A stretch of 64,000 nucleotides of DNA from Streptomyces sp. L-9-10 (GCF_004151105.1 NZ_PHRF01000008.1:62001-126000), one strand, 5' to 3'; shown: positions 9,127-18,513, counted from the stretch's first letter. The notes: a model not told the origin generated them from the sequence alone. Numbers and translations: made by a program.

Positions 9127-11081
9127 GCGAGCAGTCTTCCCTCTCCAACCTGCTCAAGGAGGACCGGCGGTTCGCACCCCCGGCCGAGCTGGCCGCGCAC
9201 GCCAATGTGACGGCGAGGGCGTACGAGCAGGCCGAGGCGGACAGGCTTGGCTTCTGGGCCGAGCAGGCGAGGCGGCTCACCTGGGTCACCGAGCCGACCG
9301 AGACGCTGGACTGGTCGAATCCGCCGTTTGCGAAGTGGTTCGCGGACGGCGAGCTGAACGTCGCCTACAACTGCGTCGATCGCCATGTGGCGGCCGGTAA
9401 CGGCGACCGCGTGGCCATCCACTTCGAGGGCGAGCCGGGCGACAGCCGCGCGATCACCTACGCGGAGCTGAAGGACGAGGTGTCGCGGGCCGCCAACGCG
9501 CTCACCGAGCTGGGGGTGCGCGCGGGCGACCGGGTCGCCGTATATCTGCCGATGATCCCCGAGGCCGCGGTCGCCATGCTGGCCTGCGCCCGGATCGGGG
9601 CCGCGCACTCCGTGGTCTTCGGCGGCTTCTCGGCCGACGCTGTCGCCTCCCGTATCCAGGATGCCGACGCCAAGCTGGTGATCACCTCCGACGGTGGCTA
9701 CCGGCGCGGCAAGCCGAGCGCCCTCAAGCCGGCCATCGACGAGGCCGTGGCCAAGTGCCCGCAGGTCGAGCATGTGCTGGTGGTCCGCCGTACCGGCCAG
9801 GACACCGCCTTCGACGACTCCCGTGATGTGTGGTGGCACGACATCGTCGGGCGCCAGTCCCCCGAGCACACCCCCGAGGCGTTCGCCGCGGAGCACCCGC
9901 TCTTCATCCTCTACACCTCGGGTACGACGGGTAAGCCCAAGGGCATCCTGCACACCTCGGGCGGCTATCTCACCCAGGCGGCCTACACCCACCACGCCGT
10001 CTTCGACCTCAAGCCCGAGACGGACGTGTACTGGTGCACGGCCGACATCGGGTGGGTGACCGGCCACTCGTACATCGTGTACGGGCCGCTCGCCAACGGC
10101 GCCACGCAGGTGATGTACGAGGGCACCCCCGACACCCCGCACCAGGGGCGGTTCTGGGAGATCGTGCAGAAGTACGGGGTGACGATCCTCTACACCGCGC
10201 CGACCGCGATCCGTACGTTCATGAAGTGGGGCGACGACATCCCCGCGAAGTTCGATCTGACCTCTCTCAGGGTGCTGGGCTCGGTCGGCGAGCCGATCAA
10301 CCCCGAGGCGTGGATCTGGTACCGCGAGCACATCGGCGCGGGCAAGACCCCGATCGTGGACACCTGGTGGCAGACCGAGACCGGCGCCATGATGATCTCC
10401 CCGCTTCCCGGCGTGACGGAGACCAAGCCGGGCTCCGCGCAGCGCGCCCTGCCCGGCATCTCGGCGACCGTCGTGGACGACGAGGCCCGCGAGGTGCCGA
10501 ACGGGGGCGGCGGCTATCTCGTCCTCACCGAGCCCTGGCCGTCGATGCTGCGCACCATCTGGGGCGACGACCAGCGGTTCATCGACACCTACTGGTCCCG
10601 CTTCGAGGGCAAGTACTTCGCCGGGGACGGCGCGAAGAAGGATGACGACGGCGATATCTGGCTGCTGGGGCGGGTGGACGACGTCATGCTCGTCTCCGGC
10701 CACAACATCTCGACGACTGAGGTGGAGTCGGCGCTCGTCTCCCACCCCAAGGTCGCCGAGGCCGCCGTGGTCGGTGCCGCGGACGAGACGACCGGCCAGG
10801 CCATCGTCGCCTTCGTGATCCTGCGGGGCACGGCCGTCGTCGACGACGGGCTCGTGGCCGAGCTGCGCAACCATGTCGGCACCACGCTCGGGCCGATCGC
10901 GAAGCCCAAGCGGATCCTGCCCGTCGCGGAACTGCCCAAGACCCGCTCCGGCAAGATCATGCGGCGCCTGCTGCGGGATATCGCGGAGAACCGCCAGCTC
11001 GGCGATGTCACCACGCTCACCGACTCGTCGGTCATGGACCTCATCCAGAGCCAGCTGCCCAGCGCGACCAGCGAGGACTGA
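9123..11081 (+). CDS. acsA: Acetyl-CoA synthetase
   Basis: The 652-residue length is normal for Acs. The ANL-family phosphate-binding loop YTSGTTGKPKG starts at Tyr264. The C-terminal PKTRSGKIMRR carries Lys611, the residue acetylated by Pat/AcuA-type enzymes in the family. It converts acetate, ATP and CoA to acetyl-CoA in the cytosol. The start at 9123 has an AAGGAGGAG site that lies within the upstream minicistron; translation is probably coupled to it. The gene ends in a strong terminator and is not in an operon with nhaA. Confidence 0.97.
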   Translation: MSEQSSLSNLLKEDRRFAPPAELAAHANVTARAYEQAEADRLGFWAEQARRLTWVTEPTETLDWSNPPFAKWFADGELNVAYNCVDRHVAAGNGDRVAIHFEGEPGDSRAITYAELKDEVSRAANALTELGVRAGDRVAVYLPMIPEAAVAMLACARIGAAHSVVFGGFSADAVASRIQDADAKLVITSDGGYRRGKPSALKPAIDEAVAKCPQVEHVLVVRRTGQDTAFDDSRDVWWHDIVGRQSPEHTPEAFAAEHPLFILYTSGTTGKPKGILHTSGGYLTQAAYTHHAVFDLKPETDVYWCTADIGWVTGHSYIVYGPLANGATQVMYEGTPDTPHQGRFWEIVQKYGVTILYTAPTAIRTFMKWGDDIPAKFDLTSLRVLGSVGEPINPEAWIWYREHIGAGKTPIVDTWWQTETGAMMISPLPGVTETKPGSAQRALPGISATVVDDEAREVPNGGGGYLVLTEPWPSMLRTIWGDDQRFIDTYWSRFEGKYFAGDGAKKDDDGDIWLLGRVDDVMLVSGHNISTTEVESALVSHPKVAEAAVVGAADETTGQAIVAFVILRGTAVVDDGLVAELRNHVGTTLGPIAKPKRILPVAELPKTRSGKIMRRLLRDIAENRQLGDVTTLTDSSVMDLIQSQLPSATSED

Positions 11082-11113
11082 GCCGGCCGGTACGACGTAC
11101 AGAACGCAAGCGG

Positions 11114-11148
11114 GCGGGGCGTCCGGCATCCGATGCCGGACGCCCCGC
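11114..11148 (+). terminator. Strong rho-independent terminator of acsA
   Basis: A perfect 16-bp stem (GCGGGGCGTCCGGCAT and its complement) with a three-base loop is followed by a short TTT. It lies 32 bases past the acsA stop. Confidence 0.9.
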
Positions 11149-11171
11149 TTTGCGCTGCCGTCGCCACTCCC

Positions 11172-11248
11172 CCTCGCCCAGGACCCCTCGCCCTGGTCCC
11201 CTCGCCCAGGTCCCCTCGCCCAGGTCCCCTTGCCCGCTCCCCCTCGCC
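11172..11248. repeat. 15-bp tandem repeats in the acsA-nhaA gap
   Basis: About five imperfect copies of CCCTCGCCCAGGTCC. They lie between the acsA terminator and the AT-richer stretch that probably holds the nhaA promoter (about 11300-11340). The 320-base gap has no gene. Confidence 0.75.
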
Positions 11249-11402
11249 CCGCGTTCCCCCAGCCCGGCTCCGGTGCGCGCCGGTCGTCGCGTCCGGGTAA
11301 AGTAGGCAGCGCGTAAATAACACAACAAGATTTTCAAGGTGCGCCGGGAAGTCTGGTCGGCATGTGATGCGTCATGTCCGCAGATAGACCGGAGGCTCCC
11401 TC

Positions 11403-12806
11403 GTGCCTGTGTCCGCGCCCACCCCCACCGGCCGTAAGTTCCTCGGACGCCTCCCGCTGCCCGAACGGAACTATCTCGCCGAGGCGTTGCGCACGGAGAC
11501 CGTCGGCGGTGTCCTCCTGCTCGTCGCCGCCATCGCCGCCCTCCTCTGGGCGAACACCCCGCTGAGCCACGGCTACGAGGCCGTACGCGACTTCCACATC
11601 GGGCCCTCGGCGCTCGGCCTCGACCTCTCCCTCCAGCACTGGGCGGCCGACGGCCTGCTCGCCATCTTCTTCTTCGTCGCCGGAATCGAGCTGAAGCGCG
11701 AACTGGTGGCCGGGGAGCTGCGCGATCCCAGGACAGCCGCGCTCCCCGTGATCGCCGCGCTCTGCGGGATGATCGTGCCCGCCCTGGTCTATGTGCTGGT
11801 CAACAAGGCCGGCGGCGGGTCTCTGAGCGGCTGGGCCGTGCCCGTCGCCACCGATATCGCCTTCGCGCTCGCCGTCCTCGCGGTCATCGGCACCTCGCTG
11901 CCCTCGGCGCTGCGCGCCTTCCTCCTCACCCTCGCGGTCGTCGACGATCTCTTCGCCATCCTGATCATCGCCGTCTTCTTCACCAGCGATCTGAACTTCG
12001 CGGCGCTCGGCGGCGCGGTCGCCGGACTCGTCGTCTTCTGGCTGCTGCTGCGCAAGGGCGTACACGGGTGGTACGTGTATGTCCCGCTGGCGCTGGTCAT
12101 CTGGGGCCTGATGTACAACAGCGGCGTCCACGCCACCATCGCCGGTGTCGCGATGGGGCTGATGCTGCGCTGCACCAGGCGCGAGGGCGAGGAGCGCTCG
12201 CCCGGCGAGCGCATCGAGCATCTGATGCGCCCCGTCTCGGCCGGTCTGGCCGTACCGCTGTTCGCGCTCTTCTCCGCAGGCGTCTCCATATCCGGCGGTG
12301 CGCTCGGCAAGGTCTTCACACAGCCGGAGACCCTCGGCGTCGTACTGGGTCTGGTCGTCGGCAAGGCGGTCGGCATCTTCGGCGGCACCTGGCTGGCAGC
12401 GCGCTTCACCAGGGCCGAGCTGAACGAGGACCTGGCCTGGCCCGATGTCTTCGCGCTCGCGTCGCTCGCCGGCATCGGATTCACCGTCTCCCTGCTCATC
12501 GGCGAGCTGGCGTTCTCGACGGACCCCGCGCTCACCGACGAGGTGAAGGCCGCGGTATTGACCGGCTCGGTCATAGCCGCCGTCCTCTCCGGGGTACTGC
12601 TGAAGCTGCGGGTCCGCACGTACCGTGCGCTGTACGAGGAAGAGGAGCGGGACGAGGACCGGGACGGCATCCCCGATATCTACGAACAGGACGATCCTGC
12701 GTACCACTTGCGCATGGCTGAGCTGTACGAGTCGAAGGCCGCCGAGCACCGTCGGCTGGCGGAACACGCGGGGGCAGCGCGCGGCGACGGCGACAGTCCG
12801 GCATGA
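11403..12806 (+). CDS. nhaA: Na+/H+ antiporter NhaA
   Basis: A 467-residue polytopic membrane protein starting at GTG 11403. The conserved pair Asp181-Asp182 in VVDDLFAI and the Asp151 region (ATDIAFAL) match the ion-binding site of NhaA. About 11-12 hydrophobic segments span residues 30-400. The charged, Glu/Asp-rich C-terminal tail of about 60 residues exceeds the E. coli protein and is probably cytoplasmic. It exports Na+ in exchange for protons. It is followed closely by the membrane protein at 12869. Confidence 0.95.
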   Translation: MPVSAPTPTGRKFLGRLPLPERNYLAEALRTETVGGVLLLVAAIAALLWANTPLSHGYEAVRDFHIGPSALGLDLSLQHWAADGLLAIFFFVAGIELKRELVAGELRDPRTAALPVIAALCGMIVPALVYVLVNKAGGGSLSGWAVPVATDIAFALAVLAVIGTSLPSALRAFLLTLAVVDDLFAILIIAVFFTSDLNFAALGGAVAGLVVFWLLLRKGVHGWYVYVPLALVIWGLMYNSGVHATIAGVAMGLMLRCTRREGEERSPGERIEHLMRPVSAGLAVPLFALFSAGVSISGGALGKVFTQPETLGVVLGLVVGKAVGIFGGTWLAARFTRAELNEDLAWPDVFALASLAGIGFTVSLLIGELAFSTDPALTDEVKAAVLTGSVIAAVLSGVLLKLRVRTYRALYEEEERDEDRDGIPDIYEQDDPAYHLRMAELYESKAAEHRRLAEHAGAARGDGDSPA

Positions 12807-12868
12807 TCGGACAACGGATTCGTAGCCCAGCGGTCCGTAGCCGAGCAGAGCGAGAAGAGGAGTCACCG

Positions 12869-13363
12869 ATGAGCGACCCCGGCAAGCACGTCGCCGACGC
12901 CGTCCGGACCGGCACCGTGATCGAAGCCGCCGCGGGCGACCGCAGCATTGGCCAGCTGGTCGCCTCGGCCACCGCCGAGGTCTCCGCGCTGGTGCACGAT
13001 GAGATCGCCCTGGCCAAGGCCGAGATCCGACAGGACGTCAAGCGCGGTGTGACGGGCGGAGCCGCCATCACGATCGCGGCGGTGTTCGCTCTGTTCTCCC
13101 TGCCGGTACTGAGCTTCGCCGCCGCGTACGGGATCCACAATCTGGGGCTCGGGCTCGCCTGGTCGTTCCTGATCGTGGGCGGAGCGTTTCTGATCCTCGC
13201 GGGGCTGCTCGCCGGACTCGCCGTACTGAAATTCAAGAAGGTCAAGCCGCCGGAGAAGTCCATCGCCTCGGCCAAGGAGACGGCGGCGGTACTGCAGAAC
13301 GTGAAGCCGCACCCCCGCCAGGTCCGGGTAGGCACCAAGTCTGTGGCACGCTCGTCTGCATGA
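12869..13363 (+). CDS. Phage-holin-superfamily-like (actinobacterial) membrane protein
   Basis: A 164-residue protein. GAGGAG six bases before ATG 12869 fixes the start; an upstream GTG in frame lacks a site. An N-terminal amphipathic region rich in Ala/Glu/Lys is followed by two hydrophobic helices (about 65-90 and 98-125) and a Lys-rich tail. This matches the actinobacterial putative holin-like family (DUF1469 type), whose members are housekeeping membrane proteins rather than phage genes. It overlaps the hydrolase at 13360 by four bases. Confidence 0.8.
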   Translation: MSDPGKHVADAVRTGTVIEAAAGDRSIGQLVASATAEVSALVHDEIALAKAEIRQDVKRGVTGGAAITIAAVFALFSLPVLSFAAAYGIHNLGLGLAWSFLIVGGAFLILAGLLAGLAVLKFKKVKPPEKSIASAKETAAVLQNVKPHPRQVRVGTKSVARSSA

Positions 13364-14361
13364 CCGCCCCTGAATCCGGCCCCGGCAAGACCTCCGGCAC
13401 CGCGCCTGACACGGCGCCCGGCACGCCCTCCGGCGGGACCTCAGGAGCGACGCCGGCCTCCGCCGTCCGTCTCGATGGTCCCTGGACCCATCGCGATGTG
13501 GCTGCCAATGGTGCGCGCTTCCATATCGCGGAGATGGGCGAGGGGCCGTTGGTATTGCTGCTCCATGGCTTCCCGCAGTTCTGGTGGACCTGGCGCCATC
13601 AGCTGTCCGCGCTGGCGGACGCCGGGTACCGCGCGGTGGCCATGGATCTGCGGGGAGTGGGCGGCAGCGACCGTACGCCCCGGGGTTACGACCCCGCCAA
13701 TCTGGCGCTCGACATCACCGGCGTGGTGCGCTCCCTCGGTGAGCCCGACGCGGCGCTCGTCGGCCACGATCTGGGCGGCTACCTCGCCTGGACGGCGGCC
13801 GTGATGCGCCCCAAGCTGGTGCGACGGCTCGCGGTGTCCTCGATGCCGCACCCGCGCCGCTGGCGCTCGGCGATGCTCTCCGACTTCTCGCAGAGCCGTG
13901 CCGGCTCGTATATCTGGGGTTTCCAGCGACCGTGGCTGCCGGAACGTCAGCTCGTCGCCGAGGACGCGGCGCTGGTGGGTCAGCTGATCCGGGACTGGTC
14001 CGGCCCCCGGTCGCCCGACGACGAGTCGATCGAGATCTACCGGCGCGCGATGACCATCCCGTCGACGGCGCACTGCTCGATCGAGCCGTACCGCTGGATG
14101 GTGCGGTCGATGGCACGGCCCGACGGCATCCAGTTCAACCGGCGGATGAAGCGCCCGGTGCGTGTGCCCACGCTCCAGTTGCACGGGTCGCTCGACCCGG
14201 CGATGCGGACGCGCAGCACCGCGGGGTCGGCGGAGTATGTGGAAGCGCCCTATCGCTGGCGGCTGTTCGATGGTCTGGGACACTTCCCGCACGAGGAGGA
14301 CCCCGCCGCGTTCTCCGCGGAACTCATCAACTGGCTCAAGGACCCCGAGCCGGACCGCTGA
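13360..14361 (+). CDS. Alpha/beta hydrolase, epoxide-hydrolase-like
   Basis: A 333-residue protein translationally coupled (ATGA) to the upstream membrane protein. The oxyanion motif HGFP is followed by the nucleophile elbow GHDLGG with Asp137, the aspartate nucleophile of epoxide hydrolases and haloalkane dehalogenases. His308 in GLGHFPHEED is the catalytic histidine. The first 45 residues are Pro/Thr/Gly-rich and look disordered. The physiological epoxide is unknown. Confidence 0.85.
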   Translation: MTAPESGPGKTSGTAPDTAPGTPSGGTSGATPASAVRLDGPWTHRDVAANGARFHIAEMGEGPLVLLLHGFPQFWWTWRHQLSALADAGYRAVAMDLRGVGGSDRTPRGYDPANLALDITGVVRSLGEPDAALVGHDLGGYLAWTAAVMRPKLVRRLAVSSMPHPRRWRSAMLSDFSQSRAGSYIWGFQRPWLPERQLVAEDAALVGQLIRDWSGPRSPDDESIEIYRRAMTIPSTAHCSIEPYRWMVRSMARPDGIQFNRRMKRPVRVPTLQLHGSLDPAMRTRSTAGSAEYVEAPYRWRLFDGLGHFPHEEDPAAFSAELINWLKDPEPDR

Positions 14362-14451
14362 ACCGGGCTGCCGGGCTGCGGCCGAACCGCGGGCAGGACC
14401 GCAGGCGGACCGCGGGCGGACCGCGGGCGGACCGCGGGGCGGCGGCTCACA

Positions 14452-14485
14452 CGGGACGGTGAAGAGCGCCGCACCGCCCGTCCCG
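14452..14485 (+). terminator. Probable terminator of the epoxide-hydrolase operon
   Basis: CGGGACGG at 14452-14459 is the inverse of CCGTCCCG at 14478-14485, about 90 bases after the stop codon. The loop is 18 bases and can form inner pairs; no clear T-tract is present. Confidence 0.5.
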
Positions 14486-14596
14486 GTTGTCGCCCTTTGA
14501 ACGCTTGTCCTACGAACAGCCAAATGCCTCGCGCATAGGCCAATTGGCCCACTCCTGCGCGGTTACCGACCATGGGCCAGGGGCACAGGTCGAAGT

Positions 14597-14776
14597 ATGG
14601 GCTGGACGCACGACTACGGTGACGCAGCACGCAACCGCCGCTCGGCCTCTGCGCCGATCACCCACAGAAGGGGCGGCCCCGATGAACAGGGCCATGATCC
14701 CCGGCTCGGTATTTCCCTGATCCTCCGCCGCAGAGCGCGCTGGGTCTCGGCCCGGCTGCGTCATCAACGTTCCTGA
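14597..14776 (+). CDS. Possible 59-residue basic small protein
   Basis: An ATG-started frame (MGWTHDYGDAARNRR and onward) with many Arg residues. Third-position G/C is about 72 percent and the ribosome binding site is poor. No family is recognised. Confidence 0.22.
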   Translation: MGWTHDYGDAARNRRSASAPITHRRGGPDEQGHDPRLGISLILRRRARWVSARLRHQRS

Positions 14777-14817
14777 GGGCGCGTCGCAGTCCCGCACGGC
14801 AGACCCTGCTCCGCGCC

Positions 14818-14865
14818 AGGCCCGGCACACATTCGCCCGGCACACATTCGCCCGGCACACATTGG
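14818..14865. repeat. 15-bp tandem repeats (GCCCGGCACACATTC)
   Basis: Three near-identical copies and a decayed fourth lie just before the MarP-like gene terminator. They are non-coding as far as can be seen. Confidence 0.8.
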
Positions 14866-14907
14866 CTCGGCACGCCTTGGTGGTCCGGCACATGTTGGCC
14901 CGCCTTA

Positions 14908-14941
14908 CCGGCCGGACAGGACCTTGGCCCTGTCCGGCCGG
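14908..14941 (-). terminator. Terminator of the MarP-like protease gene
   Basis: A perfect 13-bp stem, CCGGCCGGACAGG at 14908-14920 against 14929-14941, with an eight-base loop. It lies just beyond the stop of the minus-strand gene. Confidence 0.8.
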
Positions 14942-14963
14942 ACATGGCCAAGGGGGCGCATCC

Positions 14964-16163
14964 CTAGAGGGCGCATCCCTGGGTGTCGACCTGCTGGTTG
15001 GCGTTCCGGCCGAGGGCGATGTCGTCGCGGATCTCGTCCGCCGTCAGCGCGTAGCCGGTCTGGGGGTCGTCGAGCGACCTGGCGAAGATCACTCCGTACA
15101 CCTTGCCCTCGGTGGTGAGGAGCGGGCCTCCGGAGTTGCCCTGGCGTACGTTCGCGAAGAGTGAGTAGACATCGCGCCGGACCTCGCCGCGGCGGTAGAT
15201 GTCGGGGCCGTTGGCGTCGATACGGCCTCGGACGCGCGCGGAGCGTACGTCGTACGAGCCGTTCTCCGGGAAGCCCGCGACGATCGCTCCGTCGCCGCTG
15301 TCCGCGTCCTTGTCGGTGAACTGGAGCGGTTCGGCGGGGAGGTTCGGCACGTCGAGTACGGCGATGTCGCGCTGCCAGTCGTAGAGGACGACCTTGGCGT
15401 CGTACAGCCGGCCCTCACCGCCTATCTGGACGGTGGGCTCCTCCACGCCGCCGACCACATGCGCGTTGGTCATCACGCGGCGCTCGGCGAAGACGAAGCC
15501 GGAGCCTTCGAGGACCTTGCCGCAGCTGGGCGCCGTACCGACGACCTTGACGATCGACTGCCGGGCGCGCGCCGCCACCGGGCTGCCCGCGAGCGCCGGG
15601 TCCGGGGCCTGGACCTCGGTGATGGGCTCATTGGCGAACGGACTGAAGACCTGCGGGAAGCCGTTCTGGGCGAGGACCGACGAGAAGTCCGTGAACCAGC
15701 TGGACGCCTGGGGGGGCATCACGCGGGAGACCCCGAGCAGCACCTTCGAGCCGCGGACCTCCTTGCCGAGCGTCGGCAGCGAGGTCCCGGCGAGGGCGGA
15801 GCCGATCAGCCAGGCCACCAGCAGCATGGCGACGACATTGACCAGCGCGCCGCCGGTGGCGTCCAGGGCGCGGGCAGGCGACCACGTGATGTAGCGGCGC
15901 AGCTTGTTGCCGAGGTGGGTGGTGAAGGCCTGGCCGACAGAGGCACAGACGATCACTATGACGATCGCGACGACGGCGGCCGTGGTGGAGACCTCGGAGT
16001 CCGCGGTCATCTTCGCCCAGACCACGGGCAGCAGATAGACCGCCACGAGACCGCCGCCGAGGAAGCCGATCACGGACAGGATGCCCACCACGAAACCCTG
16101 GCGGTAGCCGACGACCGCGAACCATACGGCGGCGAGCAGCAGCAGGATGTCCAGCACGTTCAC
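14964..16163 (-). CDS. MarP-type membrane serine protease (CvpA domain plus trypsin-like domain)
   Basis: A protein of about 399 residues from GTG 16163; a TTG two codons earlier is also possible. Four hydrophobic helices in residues 1-165 form a colicin-V-production-like membrane part. The periplasm-facing trypsin-like domain carries the triad His235 (TNAHVV), Asp266 (QRDIAVLD) and Ser344 (GNSGGP). In Mycobacterium the homologue MarP supports acid and oxidative stress survival through cell-wall hydrolase processing; a comparable role is inferred. It is divergent from nothing and followed downstream by its own terminator. Confidence 0.92.
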   Translation of the reverse strand: MNVLDILLLLAAVWFAVVGYRQGFVVGILSVIGFLGGGLVAVYLLPVVWAKMTADSEVSTTAAVVAIVIVIVCASVGQAFTTHLGNKLRRYITWSPARALDATGGALVNVVAMLLVAWLIGSALAGTSLPTLGKEVRGSKVLLGVSRVMPPQASSWFTDFSSVLAQNGFPQVFSPFANEPITEVQAPDPALAGSPVAARARQSIVKVVGTAPSCGKVLEGSGFVFAERRVMTNAHVVGGVEEPTVQIGGEGRLYDAKVVLYDWQRDIAVLDVPNLPAEPLQFTDKDADSGDGAIVAGFPENGSYDVRSARVRGRIDANGPDIYRRGEVRRDVYSLFANVRQGNSGGPLLTTEGKVYGVIFARSLDDPQTGYALTADEIRDDIALGRNANQQVDTQGCAL

Positions 16164-16328
16164 CGTCAATAGCCTCGCTTGCCTCGCGGATACGTCTCCG
16201 GTCGCCCCGCCCGGTCGGCGGGTGGCCCCGCCCGGCGGTCGCCACGGGGGCTCCGGCGGCCCTCGCGGCCGGTGGCGGAGCCGCCGCGGTCAGGGACCTC
16301 CGAAGGGCGGAGCATGGGGGTCAGCCTG

Positions 16329-17111
16329 TCATGCACGCCAGTCCAGCGGGACCTGCTTCGAGCGGTCCCACGGCTGCTCCCAGCCCGCGAAATACAGGAT
16401 CCGGTCGATCACTCCGGCCGTAAAGCCCCAGACCAGGGCAGATGCGACCATAAAGGCGGGGCCGCGGTAACCGCTGGGGTGGCGGGCGGTCGCGCGGTTG
16501 GCCGGGTCCGTGAGATCCGCCACGGGGACGGTGAAGACCCGGGCGGTCTCGCCGGGGTCGACGACACCGACGGGAGTGGGGTTGCGCCACCAGCCGAGCA
16601 CGGGGGTCACGACGAACTCGCTCACCGGGATGTAGAGCTTGGGCAGCACGCCGAAGAGCTGGACCCCGGACGGGTCGAGACCGGTCTCCTCCTCGGCCTC
16701 GCGCAGGGCCGCCCGCAGCGGTCCCGTGGTGGCCGGGTCGCCGTCCTCGGGGTCGAGGGAACCTCCGGGGAAGGCGGGCTGTCCGGGATGCGAGCGCAGG
16801 CTGCTGGCGCGTTCCATCAGCAGCAGCTCGGGGCCCCGGGGGCCCTCGCCGAAGAGGATCAGGACGGCGGACTGCCGGCCGCCGCTCTCGGGCGGCAGAA
16901 AGCGGCTGAGCTCCTCCGGCGCGACGGTCCGCGAGGCACGCATGACGGGCGTCAGCCAGTCGGGCAGCCCTTCGGTGGTCACGGCGACCCCGGTCGTCGC
17001 CGGGTCGCCGTAGGTCTCGCCCGCTCGGTACGCCTCTCCGGCTCGGTACGCCTCTTTACCTCGGTAGGTCTCTTCAGACCGGTAGGTCTCTTCAGCTCGC
17101 GTCATAGGCAC
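16329..17111 (-). CDS. Nudix hydrolase, CoA-pyrophosphatase (NudL)-like, with repeat N-terminus
   Basis: A 260-residue protein starting at GTG 17111 or ATG 17105. The UPF0035-type motif LRSHPGQPAFPGG lies directly before a Nudix box ending REAEEETGL, the pattern of CoA diphosphatases that cleave CoA to phosphopantetheine and ADP. Residues 4-35 are a run of five EETYR/EAYRAG-type units encoded by 18-bp DNA repeats, which the family normally lacks. It lies about 100 bases upstream of the nth stop and 165 bases from the start of the MarP-like gene. Confidence 0.85.
   Translation of the reverse strand: MPMTRAEETYRSEETYRGKEAYRAGEAYRAGETYGDPATTGVAVTTEGLPDWLTPVMRASRTVAPEELSRFLPPESGGRQSAVLILFGEGPRGPELLLMERASSLRSHPGQPAFPGGSLDPEDGDPATTGPLRAALREAEEETGLDPSGVQLFGVLPKLYIPVSEFVVTPVLGWWRNPTPVGVVDPGETARVFTVPVADLTDPANRATARHPSGYRGPAFMVASALVWGFTAGVIDRILYFAGWEQPWDRSKQVPLDWRA
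17022..17097 (-). repeat. 18-bp tandem repeats encoding the Nudix N-terminus
   Basis: About four imperfect 18-bp units (CTCGGTACGCCTCTCCGG type, read on the plus strand) produce the EETYR repeats. The period preserves the frame. Confidence 0.8.
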
Positions 17112-17215
17112 CCCTGTCGGACAACGCCTGCCGTCGGCCGGATCGTTCCGCCCTCATCCGGCTCCACTCGTTCGTGCCTGCTGGTCCGGCACTTCATACG
17201 GCGCGGGCCGCTCGG

Positions 17216-18265
17216 CTATTCAACGCGCGCCGGGGCCGGTTTCCCCGGGTAGTCGGCGGGCGGGCTCAGACGCTGGCCCGGGTAGCCGCCCATCTCGTAC
17301 TTCAGCAGCTTGCGCGCCTTCTCCGGGTCCGTCTCGCCCTCTCCGTAGGAGGGGCAGAGATGTGCGATCGGACAGGCACCGCAGGCCGGCTTCCGGGAGT
17401 GGCAGATACGGCGGCCGTGGAAGATCACCCGGTGCGAGAGCATCGTCCACTCGCTCTTGGGGAAGATCGCGGCGATCTCCGCCTCGACCTTCTCCGGGTC
17501 CTCCTGCTCCGTCCACTTCCAGCGGCGGACCAGCCGGCCGAAGTGGGTGTCGACCGTGAGCCCGGGGACGCCGAAGGCATTGCCGAGAACGACGTTCGCC
17601 GTCTTGCGGCCCACGCCGGGCAGCGACACCAGATCGTCCAGCCGGCCCGGGACCTCGCCGCCGAACCGGTCACGCAGGGCGGTGGACAGGCCGATGAGCG
17701 ACTTCGCCTTGGCACGGAAGAAGCCCGTCGGGCGGATGGCCTCTTCCAGCTCCTCCGGCACGGCCGCGGCCATGTCCTCGGGGGTCGGGTACTTCGCGAA
17801 GACCGCGGGCGTCGTCTGATTGACCCGCAGATCGGTCGTCTGGGCGGACAGGACCGTCGCCACCAGCAGCTCGAACGGGTTCCGGAAGTCCAGCTCGGGA
17901 TGGGCGTACGGATAGACCTCGGCCAGCTCGCGGTTTATCCGGCGGGCCCGGCGGACCATCGCCAGATGCGATTCCGGCTTGGCGGCGGGCTTGCCGGCGG
18001 ACTCGGTCGTCGGCTTGCCGGCGGACTTGGCCGTCGGCTTGGCAGGCTTGGCCGTCGGCTTGGCAGGCTTGGCCGTCGGCTTGGTGACGGACTTGGCCGT
18101 CCGCTTGGCGGACTTCGCGGTCGGCTCGGCGGACGTACCGGTCGGCTCGGCGGCCGCCGCATTGTCCGCCGGGGCCTTGACCGGCTTGACCGTTGACCCT
18201 TTTGCGGCTTTTTTCCGTTTCGCTGAAGGCTGTTCGCCCACAGCGGAATTCTGCTCCGCGGACAC
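17216..18265 (-). CDS. nth: Endonuclease III (DNA glycosylase/AP lyase) with AKP-repeat N-terminal tail
   Basis: The GTG at 18265 is preferred because AAGGGGG lies eight bases upstream; GTG 18310 would add 15 residues. The C-terminal 215 residues are a full Nth: helix-hairpin-helix [12 protein letters not shown] with Lys221, Asp239 in TVDTH, and the 4Fe-4S ligands Cys-x6-Cys-x2-Cys-x5-Cys near the end. It excises oxidised pyrimidines and nicks the AP site. Residues 1-130 are a Lys/Ala/Pro/Thr-rich histone-H1-like tail with repeated KPTAKPA units, longer than usual, probably a non-specific DNA-binding extension. It is divergent from crp. Confidence 0.92.
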   Translation of the reverse strand: MSAEQNSAVGEQPSAKRKKAAKGSTVKPVKAPADNAAAAEPTGTSAEPTAKSAKRTAKSVTKPTAKPAKPTAKPAKPTAKSAGKPTTESAGKPAAKPESHLAMVRRARRINRELAEVYPYAHPELDFRNPFELLVATVLSAQTTDLRVNQTTPAVFAKYPTPEDMAAAVPEELEEAIRPTGFFRAKAKSLIGLSTALRDRFGGEVPGRLDDLVSLPGVGRKTANVVLGNAFGVPGLTVDTHFGRLVRRWKWTEQEDPEKVEAEIAAIFPKSEWTMLSHRVIFHGRRICHSRKPACGACPIAHLCPSYGEGETDPEKARKLLKYEMGGYPGQRLSPPADYPGKPAPARVE

Positions 18266-18413
18266 TCTTCCAGCCCCCTTGGCCTGCGCTGTCACCGGCG
18301 AGTTGGACACCCGGCCAGCGTAAAGCCCCGCACTGACATCCGCCCCGGCGACGGCCGATCGCCACCCGAATCGGCACCCGGGGCACAGTTGGGCACGCGC
18401 GTACGTCAAACTT

Positions 18414-18427
18414 GTGACTGATCGCAC
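18414..18427. promoter_or_regulatory. Candidate Crp binding site in the nth-crp interval
   Basis: GTGACTGATCGCAC fits the GTG-N8-CAC symmetry of Crp sites and matches the reported Streptomyces form GTG-N6-GNCAC except at one base. It lies 154 bases before the crp start and about 150 bases before the nth start, which suits autoregulation or control of both genes. Binding is inferred. Confidence 0.45.
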
Positions 18428-18513
18428 GGTTTCGAACAACCGGAATTCGGTAGCGGGCCAATCAGCCCGGGGATGCCAAGCCACCCGAGAACAAGCGGTA
18501 CGTACGGCATCAT

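Larger units (their letters stand above)
14362..14963. other. 600-base repeat-rich intergenic region
   Basis: It contains three 11-bp repeats of CGGACCGCGGG near 14405-14440, a hairpin at 14452-14485, a weak small frame at 14597, 15-bp tandem repeats near 14818-14865 and the terminator at 14908-14941. No well-supported gene is present. Confidence 0.7.

Noticed and set aside
9033..11129. Very long antisense frame opposite acsA, and similar ones opposite htpG, nhaA and the PBP
   Set aside because: They mirror the codon bias of the real gene and have no ribosome sites or recognisable domains.
11172..11248. Tandem repeats considered as a CRISPR array
   Set aside because: Units are contiguous 15-bp copies without unique spacers; the same holds for 14818-14865, 19323-19377 and 28079-28158.
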